Source: Bolinopsis microptera (Eukaryota; Ctenophora; Tentaculata; Lobata; Bolinopsidae). Taken from it: a stretch of 64,000 nt of DNA. A program made the translations under genes and the position numbers. Within the stretch, counting starts at the first letter, position 1; each line of letters begins with the position of its first letter. Where the stretch lies: assembly GCF_026151205.1 (NCBI RefSeq), contig NC_087083.1, positions 7,232,460-7,296,459 on the forward strand, read 5' to 3'. Shown here one piece after another: positions 30,001 to 38,517 of this stretch. The notes under the pieces are model-generated. The model was not told where the DNA came from and did no database searches. It worked only from the letters and a program-made list of their open reading frames with translations.

Positions 30001-33000
30001 TGACAGCCTAATCCAAAGAACGTTATAACAAGAGTATGAAGGTCACGTGATGCCCGAATATGGTAATAATTTAGAACTAAATTACCTGCTGCGTCCCGTA
30101 GTTGTTGAGGCAACCAAATCAGGATCAGACATCACAGCTTTTACCTCGCCAACTTCCTCCGCTTGCACCTCAGGCATTCTGAATGTAGAACAACTATTTA
30201 GCCACTGTTTTATAGTGGTGCATTTAAAAACATATTCAGTGATATTTTACATACATACGTCACTTATTAATGTTTACAGACTCACATGATGCCCAAACAA
30301 GACAATAATTTAGAACTTATTACAGTTTACAGGCTCAATAACAAACCATTATCCATTACTGCAGGAGTGATAACAGGATATATAAGAGCTCAATAACAAA
30401 CCTGGTTATTCTGTTGAGAGAATCCTGTGAGCACATTTCAGGGTTTTTAGAAAGAAGCTCCAGCACTGGGGTCTGGGGCTTCTCAAGAGGGGGTGCATGT
30501 TGCAGAGTGAGACTGTGAACTGAACCGTGAACTGAACTGTGGTTCAGAGACATTTGGGAGCCGATGTAGGAGGAGGGTGGGCGGGAAAGCTGAGGAATAG
30601 GAGAGTTTTAGTGTTGTCATAGTAACATTACCTTATATAGTAGTGTTACCATAGTAACATTACCTTATATGCCTATGGTAGTGTTGTTGAATATTTAAAA
30701 GGTATTTCTCTCGGGTTTATTAGTCAATTAAAAACAGTTTTAAATGTCGCCAAAAACATTACAAAGGATAGTTGATAATCTGAGAAAAATAAATTATTTC
30801 AAAATAATATATTTGTTGACCTAAAATTTGATTATAATTCAGGACGAACCTGGGGGATAGTCGGAGATTTGTTTTTATCTGAATTGCAAGACTTGAACGA
30901 CTTCTTCAGCTTGTTCATGAACGACAGTTTAGGTTTCGCCCCGTCTGGTTTCTCTTCGTTGAGATCGTTAACCTCTTCTGGAGGCGAGGTTTCAACTTCT
31001 TTAACCGAAATCTGAAAATATCGTTATAAGTTTAAGAGACCACTCACTCAAAACAGGTAGACAAAAACAACGATTCGCATATCAGTATGGACTAAACTCC
31101 CAGTATGGACTAAACTCCCAGTGTTTTGGTGAAATGTGTAATTAGTGTGTCAGAATATCAAGAGATAATTGCTCAATTCAATAACTCAGAAAAGGGGTCC
31201 AAAACTTGTAATTTATTACATTTTCAACTGGGTTCAGTACCTTATCATAATACAAAGACTCCGAAGCTTCTGAAGCTATATCATTATTTGGAAACATGAT
31301 AACATCTATATTGATTTGTTTCTTAGCGTTGAAAGGGAACTCATCCTTATTAACAGACTTGTTGGAGCTCCTTGATTTCTCAATTTCCGGAGCAGTCTCG
31401 TTCAGGATCTGATACTCATGTCCGGATACCTCATCAACATCATTCTCCAGTTGCAGGTACTGTACTGGAAGAGGAATATCAGAGTTACACTCCACGCTCG
31501 GGGGAGAGTTCTTGCTGCTTGTCCCACATGAGATTATAGAGAGTTGCAGATCCATTGGAACCTCTCCTGCTTCACTGCCTTTACAGATGGAGGGAGTGGA
31601 AGTGGTTGTGGTAGACTTGGTAGAACGGGGAGGAATGTCGTAAACTCCACTTTCTAGAGATCTGATAAGCTCGTCTAAATCTACATCACCGTTATTTTCA
31701 GCAAACAAAGCTTTTTCTTCATCTACAGACACGTGCAAGGGATCAGCATATTGTGGAGAAGACCAAGTTCCTAACGTGTATTTAGTGTGGGAGGGTGGTT
31801 GGTCAGTGTTGTCGATATCCAACTCCTCAGCTTCATCAGCAGTATTATTCTCTTCCATCCTAGAACCTCCCAGACTTTTAGAGAGATCTTGTATCGGGAT
31901 ATTATCGGAGAGAGAGTGTTCAGAAACTATATCTGCTGACTCATCCTTCTGGTCTGACACACGCTTCTCCTTTGATTTGAATGAGCTCCTAAGCTTCTTT
32001 ATGAAGGAAGTTTTCTGTTTAGGTTCCTTTGGAGACACATTGTCTTCATCACTATAACTGCTCGTAGATCTCAATGGTTTCCTGCCTCTGCGCTCTGTGG
32101 TCGGCACATGTTTCTTTACCTCAGTGGTAGACAGTCGTTCAACAGTAACTAGATACTCACCCTCCACAACATATGTCCCATCTACAGGCATTTCCCGTTG
32201 GCAAAGCTCCAACAAAGCAACTTAGTTGGTAAAGTTCCAACACACAGATTATGTTAAATACCCTTTATCAATCACTAGGGCTTAACATTGAACGACGATG
32301 ATTAGAAAAAATAAATTACTAACTAGGGTTCCAAAAATAGAGCAGGTACCGCGGTTGGCCTGTCTATAATTTATGTGCAAGCAGAGTATGTCATCATTAC
32401 CTTGGTAGTCATAAACAATCTACTGAAATCAATACTTCTGCTGCATAATCACACATACTTTGTGTAACCGAAGGAGGTACAAAGGGTTTATAAAAATATT
32501 ACTGAGCTTTCGTTAATTTAGGCTGGTTAATGGTTCTAGATCCAATGGCAATAGGAGATAAACAGATGCGCGAGTTCAAGTATATCAATGATTTGATTTT
32601 ACAAAGTATGCCATAATATGGAATGTTAGTGAATGCGAAACAGATAACGGTATAGTACAGCGAGAGCTTTATGTAAAAAAGGGACAGTTTTATCAAATTA
32701 ATTATAATAAACTTACTGGTGTTTCTGGTACGGGAGGTTCTGGAGCGATATCAAGCTGAATTCTACTGCTGATCTTATTATTGATAAAGTTGAGGAGCTC
32801 TTTAGTTTCCTGTTGAGTAAGAGCTAAAGAAGCTGGTCGTGCTGCTGATTCTAGAGGAATATTGGGGAGTGGACCTAGATCCGCTATTTCTGAAGGGACA
32901 GTCTTTATCACCTCCGCGTAGATCGGAGATACGGAGACTGCAGGTTTTACAGTCCTATCTGGAGTTGGTTTTACTCTAAACTTCACATCGGCCTCCACCA

Positions 33001-36000
33001 ACGTGTAGACCTCTTTTGAAGGAGAGGAAGTTGCTTTGGGCTCAGCTTCGAGAATTTCTATTGGTGTATCTTCGATCTCTTCTATTGGCGTATCGTCAAT
33101 CTCTTCAATTGGAGTATCTTCGACAATTGTATCAATTTCAAGATCACCAGCTTCACTTCCGTTGACATTCCTGATATCAGCCTCACTGATGATAGAAGGC
33201 CTGGGTATATCGGCTACAGTTGGTACCTTCACAGCGACTATATCATCAGCAACACTGCTGTTGTCAGGGGAGATGTTGAGACTCTCTGCAACCATCTGGT
33301 TATTCAGAGAGCTTCCCACCATTCTGCTCTTCTCCATTTGAAGGACATTTGTGTCGAAACTCTCCAGCAAATCTTCTAGTTCTTCTTCTTCTTCTTTAGT
33401 GGGTATCTTCTTCGGTGATGATAGATCAGGACTATCAGCTGATGAGAGATCAGGATTGTCGAGTATTACTTCATTAGTTGAAGCAAGATTACCGACCTCT
33501 ACTTCATCACAGTTTTCAAACTCGAGTCTAGCTTTGATAGGATCAAGATGTTCCTCCAGAGAAACCTGCCTGATGGGCTCAGTGAGGCTGTCTCTGGAGG
33601 TCTTCTTGGAAGATATATCTGACATTAGCGCCATGTTGAGGGAGTGACGCCGGATGGAGTCGTTGTGGTACGCACGACGTGGTCGCATTTCAACTGACAT
33701 TATAATAGCTGCAGCTTGTATCACTCACAGTGCTAAATAGGAGTGATTCGTAAAATAGTGTAAAGAAAAGAGAAGATATTCAGATTAAAAACGTATATTG
33801 TTGACAATAAATGACATGTTATCAGATAACTAGAAAGTTGCTAGAAAGTTATGATCGAAACCATATTATCATGAGAAACCCAATACAGGACCTATAATAC
33901 AACCCAATACAATTCATAATACAATTCACAACTCACACAAGCTCGCAATGCTACATGATAAAACGAAAAAGGACGATAAGACCTTGAAAGATTGCGGTAT
34001 TGATATTGTGACATTAAGTTGCAACAGACAAAGAAGAGGATATGATGATCAGGTTACAAAGTTACGAGAAAGTGATGAACCGTATTCTCATCAGAAACCC
34101 AATTGAATCACACAGGACCCAGCAGTGCTATATGTGTTAATACAGAGGCCACATAGCCCTCCCTCTACGAAACAGGAATTAGAAATATCATGTTTCACCG
34201 CATTACAATAAGCTTTACAGCCAGTCTCAGCTGGCCATATGGCGTGCAAACATTCCTTAAAAGTGTGGTAATTATATTAACTAATTAGGTAATTACTTGT
34301 ATCTTGGTGCAGTTAGATCTCTGAAACTAGGATCCTGGATCATTAGATTATCTACTTATCTGAAGTGACCATGTCAGGGCATGTCAAACTGTGTGTGAAC
34401 GTAGAGATCAGAGAGAGAGAGATCCACTAATGTGGAGTAAAACACACACTGTGTGAGTATTACGTACGGTGGATCATCAAACAGCTGAAAACAAACCAAG
34501 AGACTGACTCTGTACAGAGTGTGCTGTGGAGTGTGGATCTGTTTTTAGGTTATGTGTCTATAATAGATGTTGTAATAGAGGCTATATAGAACGAGGGGCG
34601 TATTATATAGAATTGTGCACAATGGAAATGTTTGTTTGTTTGTTTGTGTAAATTCCTTATAACAGCTCCTATAATTGTAGGAAGTGGGGAACAATAACCG
34701 GTATTTGTAAACACCGTTACTAGGTTACTGTTACTGTTAAACCGCATGAACCCGGCCACTATGATGTGATTGTAGTGCGCCACGATGGAGTAACTGAGTA
34801 AGTTAGTTACACTGTACAGTTAGTTAGTTAGTGATCTTCATAACCACAGCTCGTTGCAATGATTAAGGGACAGAGGACCCAAACAATGGTGAGCACTTCT
34901 TGACTTGTTGCTGTAACGGAGTAGTTACTATAGTTACTATACTGGTTACTATAGTTACTATACTGGTAACTATAGTTACTATACTGGTTACTATACTGGT
35001 TACCGTACTATTTACTTTTGTAATGATATAGCTTAATATGTTGGCTAATGTGAACAAGCTTGACAGTTGACAGTGGCAATGGAACTCGCAGAGATAAGTT
35101 GTCGTTTAGACCGTTACAGAAACTTGAACGAAGTTATAAAATCAACGAAAGTGATTTTATGGTCACATCAAAGCTTATTCAAAGGAACAAATAATTAGAT
35201 ATTGCATATTATTGTAAGATAATTTACAATAAGATCGTCATTACAAAACACACGAGCAACATTGAATTATGATATTTCACCTAAGCTATAGAGTGTGAGC
35301 AGATGAAAATGTAACTTAAGGCAATATAATAATATATATATGTAATAATATTATGTAAGGTATACGATGTTATATAGGCATAATTGTTTTGCTAAGTATT
35401 GTGGATTATAAATTTTGGCGGGAAGCCAAGTCACGAACACATCAAAGGGAAGATTCTGGTGAGTCACTAGAAACTTCTGTGATCCGATGTGATCAAAGCA
35501 AGTTTTGAAAATTGATTAACGATTAATGATTTTAATTACAATAATATTGTTCATCAAATTAAAAGAAATAAACTGAGAAAACACGATGGTATCGTAGAAA
35601 AGGGGAATACTTCATAAAAAGAAGAGAACCACTTAAATCATTACGCGAGAATAAACCCAGAATCACATCATGTAATTCCAACATTTCGCCTAGTCGCGAT
35701 TATTTGATAATCTAGCAAGCTTTACACACGGGGTAGTTTATCACGTACTTTAAACGTGAACTTATAGGGTACAAAACAAAGTAATCTGGGGCACAAAACC
35801 TTCTGGGGCATATAACATTGCAACATTTCTATCCGTATATGTTCCAGGTGAGCCCAGATGTTTCCAGATGTTTCCAGGATGGTGGAAGGATTTGTGGTGT
35901 TTGAAGTGTGCTATGAGTGAACGTTCTAGAATGACAATATTTCATAAACTAACGATCAGTTAGAGTTTAGAAGTTCCACAACCGCTTACTCGCACAGTAA

Positions 36001-38517
36001 AATAATCAATCAAACAGTATTAAATAATAATTAACAAATTAAAAGAGCAACTAAAGCTGACTCACTTGATCCCCAGAGCGGTGCATGAGCGGCATACTGT
36101 TGAAGCCTCTGTGTATCCTGCTCCTACTCTCGGAGCCAGTGTCTTCTCCTCTACTAGGCATAGGGTCTCCTCTACTAGGCATAGGGTCTCCTCTACTAGG
36201 GATAGGGGGAGGTGTCTCCTTTATTTTACTTCCCTCCGCCACAGAGGGCTCTTCTGGTACACACTCTAGTGGTGGGGAATCTTTTATAGGTTAATGAAAA
36301 CGCTAAGGTCGCATAAAGAGTAAAATGACGCTTGGGTCACAATGATTGGGGTATGTCGCAGTTTACGAACGTCACTGTTTTTTATTTTGATACCTGAAGT
36401 CATCACAGATTTTGCCATACTTTTAAAATAAAACAAGGTTATAGATTGAAGATGGCTTCCTTATTTTGGATTTATGAGCTATACCTTGCGGAGGCCTCGC
36501 TGCCACCGTATCAGTCCCCGCTGTCTGCATTGAGGTTCTGGATGCTATCTTCTCATTTATGAACTTCATTATTTCCCGGGCTTCATCTGAAATTATTCAG
36601 TTGTAAATAACTCGTATGTGATATGTTTAGAACTAATTACAACACTTCAAATCTGTTACATTTATTGAGGACGTTACAGAAGGAATGCATTTAATGTAGT
36701 TATTGAGGAGTCCTAACTCTCCTCACGTCCGTAAATGGAGTTTTCTTTGTATCATATATGTATAATTATTATCATTTGTAACCATCTTAACAAATCCTCT
36801 CAATTCTCCACAAACAGTTAAACTGACCTGGAGTGACCCTGAGTTTAGCTACTCCCTGATCTAGATCAGTTTGGAAAACTGACTGGTCGCCTGGCAACGC
36901 TGTAACTGGGATCTCAACCTGGAGGAAAGGTGAGGTCATTGAAACAACATCATTCAAAATGTATTTCACGCTGAATGATGAACTGAAATCCTGAACTTAG
37001 AAATGGGTGATTCTCACAACTTTACAAGATAAAAATAATAACGACTTGTCAGGCCTATTAGAGTGTAGAAACCGTACCGAGTGAACGCGTTTATTGGGTC
37101 TAAGTGGAGAGTTAGTGCCCAGGTTAGTACCCATACTACTGTGTTTACGCAGTGGCAGTGTTGAAAACATCTCCGGTTTCTTCCCCGACACTTGGTTTTC
37201 CTGAACACATTTATTTTATTGGAACATTATAACACATGGCTTATACTCTGTCTTGTTCGTCACTGGAATAACTGATAGTGACAACGAGGTCGAAACTTGA
37301 ATCCAGGGTAGAGCAGGGACAAAAGGAAATCGCGGCATGTACGGAATCGCGATTTTTCCTATTATTTGCGACAAATTTTATGTATAGTTTAATATACCGC
37401 GAAATGTAATTCGCGGTATCGCGATTTTTGGCCAAAATCGCCGCGAAATCCTTTTGTCCCTGGGGTAGAGTTATAGATGATGGAGATAGTTAATTCAAGG
37501 ATCACTTCAAATCTTCAAGCTTGATCTATAAAGCTTAACTTATCTTCAAGCTTGATCTATAAAGCTTAACTTATCTTCAAGCTTGATCTATAAAGCTTAC
37601 CTTATCTTCAAGCTTGATCTATAAAGCTTGCCTTATCTTCAAGCTTGATCTATAAAGCTTAACTTATCTTCAAGCCTAATCTATAAAGCTTGCCTTATCT
37701 TCAAGCTTGATCTATAAAGCTTAACTTATCTTCAAGCCTAATCTATAAAGCTTACCTTATCCTCGTTTACTGAAATATACTCCATGGAACTTATCAGCTT
37801 TTTCATTCTCATGGACGATAAGGACCGGATATCAAACTCTTCGTCTGCGTCCACTTCGCAGTTTGACATCTTTATTTTACCTGACAGAAATGGCTGAATT
37901 GAGTGAATACTTATAATAATAATTAATATAATAATAATAATTAATATTATAATAATATTATAATAATAATTAATATTATAATATTATTATAATAATAATT
38001 AATATTATAATAATATATAATAATTATTCTTGATCCTATCGTATCATAGTATTATATCTGCATTATGCATAACATGTAGACTTTGTATCACTTGTAAATG
38101 AAAAACTCTAATAGCTAAAACAGCTTGTGTTCATGACTTTGAAACGTTATATTATTGTATATATTCAATGAAGCATTTTATTTAACCGAAACAAAACATC
38201 TGGTTTTGAATCAATACACTGGAAGGTTAGAATCCGTTGATATCAAAGTAACAGTAACTTATATGTACCATGAATCATGATTATTGTTATGATTGTTACA
38301 AAGGTTATTATAATTATCTTAATAACTACTAATAATAATTACTCCTTTATTAATATTACCGTTGATATCAATGGACAGCTCAGGATTGTTGCTGGTACTA
38401 TTGGTGCTGTCGTCTGAGAATGTTCTAAACTTGTTGCTGTACAGGTAATCCTTGTATTGGCTGGAGATTGTGCTGTCTCTGTTCGTCTCCAGTGTATTAG
38501 CTGTCTTATTGGACCAC
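26659..38517 (-). CDS. Multi-exon gene for an unrecognised polar protein (overview)
   Basis: Seventeen exons join in compatible phases, with one unresolved junction, giving about 1,360 residues. The product is rich in Ser, Glu, Asp, Lys and Pro, with no signal peptide, membrane segment or cysteine pattern seen, so it is probably intracellular and largely disordered. Recurring features are short basic amphipathic motifs (SFIKKLRSSFKSKEKR, SFMNKLKKSFKS, RLSLVGRLKRKLS, SLTKLIGGMARK) and two copies of a FIN-[EN]-KI-[AS]-SR motif. I do not recognise the family. The 5' end is unknown; a candidate further upstream exon lies at 40309-40459. It is convergent with the mucin gene. Confidence 0.7.
27625..27712 (-). 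CDS. Polar-protein gene exon (RAKSTENMSTTS...)
   Basis: Acceptor ATCTCCTCAG, donor AAG|GTAAGT; phase 2 in, phase 0 out, continuing into the last exon. Encodes STENMSTTSSVTTTTDVRTQ and IVLKSAK. Confidence 0.7.
28052..28157 (-). CDS. Polar-protein gene exon (GDKAAKVEKRKE...)
   Basis: Acceptor TTTTTTCAACAG, donor AAG|GTACGT; phase 1 in, phase 2 out. Encodes a Lys/Glu-rich start then PVLNQGPPPASALPLHIK. Confidence 0.72.
28272..28421 (-). CDS. Polar-protein gene exon with duplicated acceptor
   Basis: Acceptor CCTTTACAG, donor GAG|GTTAGT; phase 1 in and out. Encodes GGGSVAPPVPLSPPPPLPVA, then EPEVEEEKPEKKPRLSLVGR and LKRKLSIGR. The first 26 or so bases of the exon and its acceptor are the seed of the tandem array that follows at higher coordinates. 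Confidence 0.72.
28392..28985 (-). repeat. 46-49-bp array of a 3' splice site
   Basis: About 12 copies. Read on the minus strand each unit is a pyrimidine-rich tract, TTTACAG, then the first bases of the exon (CAGGAGGAGGGAGTGTAGCC), then AAATTATTAACACC. The copy lying at the exon is the functional-looking one. Small plus-strand open frames in the array are artefacts. Confidence 0.9.
29108..29178 (-). CDS. Polar-protein gene exon (KSLTNVSPIPKK...)
   Basis: Acceptor ATTATTTCAG, donor TTC|GTAAGT; phase 2 in, phase 1 out. Encodes SLTNVSPIPKKSEDKSPDYV. Confidence 0.7.
29636..29722 (-). CDS. Polar-protein gene exon with RS/basic motif
   Basis: Acceptor CCTTATAG, donor CAAA|GTAAGA; phase 2 in and out. 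SAKRDDKTKRRSRSKSLTKL then IGGMARKAK is strongly basic and could act as a nuclear localisation or membrane-binding patch (inference). Confidence 0.7.
30086..30178 (-). CDS. Polar-protein gene exon (MPEVQAEEVGEV...)
   Basis: Acceptor CTACATTCAG, donor CAG|GTAATT; phase 2 in and out. Encodes MPEVQAEEVGEVKAVMSDPD and LVASTTTGRS. Confidence 0.7.
30402..30589 (-). CDS. Polar-protein gene exon (LSRPPSSYIGSQ...)
   Basis: Acceptor ATTCCTCAG, donor CCAG|GTTTGT; phase 0 in, phase 2 out. Encodes a Ser/His-rich stretch with the micro-repeat SSVHGSVHS, then PQTPVLELLSKNPEMCSQDS. Confidence 0.72.
30850..31011 (-). CDS. Polar-protein gene exon with FMNKLKKSFKS motif
   Basis: Acceptor TATTTTCAG, donor CCCAG|GTTCGT; phase 0 both sides, 54 codons. 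ISVKEVETSPPEEVNDLNEE then KLSFMNKLKKSFKSCNSDKN. The basic motif matches SFIKKLRSSFKS in the large exon at 31241-32206. Confidence 0.75.
31241..32206 (-). CDS. Polar-protein gene, large exon with FIKKLRSSFKS motif
   Basis: 322 codons, phase 0 both sides; donor AAG|GTACTG. The acceptor TTTGTTGGAG has a poor pyrimidine tract but is the AG that keeps phase 0. The sequence runs LCQREMPVDGTYVVEGEYLV, a polybasic RRGRKPLRSTSSYSDE region, KTSFIKKLRSSFKSKEKRVS, then a long acidic Ser-rich part ending EASESLYYDK. No enzymatic motif seen. Confidence 0.72.
32717..33700 (-). CDS. Polar-protein gene, large exon with second FIN motif
   Basis: 328 codons from an ATG to donor CCA|GTAAGT (phase 0). It begins MSVEMRPRRAYHNDSIRRHS and includes a DDTPIEE-type repeat (about 33046-33130) and KELLNFINNKISSRIQLDIA near the end. 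All AG candidates at its 5' side need phase 1, whereas the upstream exon at 36066 ends in phase 0. So either a small exon is missing in between or this ATG is an alternative start. Confidence 0.7.
33701..36065. other. Large intron or promoter-like gap in the polar-protein gene
   Basis: There is no convincing exon in 2.4 kb. A possible 17-21-nt microexon (CTGTTTGATGATCCACC between TTTTCAG and GTACGT on the minus strand) lies at about 34470-34487, but its phase does not fit the next exon. A minisatellite of GGTTACTATAGTTACTATACT type is at about 34915-35005. Confidence 0.5.
36066..36280 (-). CDS. Polar-protein gene exon with PSRGDPM repeats
   Basis: Acceptor CCTATAAAAG, donor CAA|GTGAGT; phase 1 in, phase 0 out. 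Contains three PSRGDPM/PSRGED units from an 18-bp coding repeat, then SESRSRIHRGFNSMPLMHRS. Confidence 0.72.
36485..36586 (-). CDS. Polar-protein gene exon with first FIN motif
   Basis: Acceptor AATTTCAG, donor CAAG|GTATAG; phase 1 both sides. DEAREIMKFINEKIASRTSM is similar to TKELLNFINNKISSRIQL in the exon at 32717, indicating an internal repeat. Confidence 0.78.
36828..36918 (-). CDS. Polar-protein gene exon (VEIPVTALPGDQ...)
   Basis: Acceptor TTCCTCCAG, donor CCAG|GTCAGT; phase 0 in, phase 1 out. Encodes VEIPVTALPGDQSVFQTDLD and QGVAKLRVTP, which precede the FIN motif. Confidence 0.75.
37078..37200 (-). CDS. Polar-protein gene exon (ENQVSGKKPEMF...)
   Basis: Acceptor TGTGTTCAG, donor TCG|GTACGG; phase 0 both sides, 41 codons. 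Basic, Ser/Asn-rich: PEMFSTLPLRKHSSMGTNLG. Confidence 0.72.
37314..37462. mobile_element. 149-bp hAT-like MITE with 8-bp target duplication
   Basis: Terminal inverted repeats start CAGGGACAAAAGGA and continue as (A/T)(A/T)TCGCGGC. The flanks are identical 8-bp GGGTAGAG copies at 37306-37313 and 37463-37470. CAGGG termini plus an 8-bp duplication fit the hAT superfamily. The interior is palindromic (ACCGCGAAATGTAATTCGCGGT). No coding capacity; it sits in an intron of the polar-protein gene. Confidence 0.85.
37494..37755 (-). repeat. 31-bp array of a 5' splice site
   Basis: About eight copies of CTTATCTTCAAGCTTGATCT plus ATAAAGCTTAA. Read on the minus strand the unit is GAAGATAAG followed by GTAAGCTTTATAGATC or a T/C variant. 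This is the end of the exon at 37756 (GAGGATAAG) plus its donor, repeated downstream into the intron. Confidence 0.9.
37756..37880 (-). CDS. Polar-protein gene exon (KIKMSNCEVDAD...)
   Basis: Acceptor TTTCTGTCAG, donor AAG|GTAAGC; phase 1 in, phase 0 out. KIKMSNCEVDADEEFDIRSL then SSMRMKKLISSMEYISVNED. The internal ATG could serve as a start, but the frame continues into the upstream exon. Confidence 0.75.
37915..38025. repeat. TAA/ATT-rich simple repeat
   Basis: A low-complexity run of AATAATTAATATTATAATAA type with alternating inverted arms; it can fold on itself. Confidence 0.85.
38360..38517 (-). CDS. Polar-protein gene, most upstream exon resolved
   Basis: Acceptor CACCGTTAG, donor AACG|GTAATA; phase 2 in, phase 1 out. 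SNKTANTLETNRDSTISSQY then KDYLYSNKFRTFSDDSTNST. Phase 2 entry means another exon precedes it. Confidence 0.7.

Noticed and set aside
34470-34487. 17-21-nt microexon in the polar-protein gene
   Set aside because: Good flanking splice motifs, but its phases do not connect the exons on either side.
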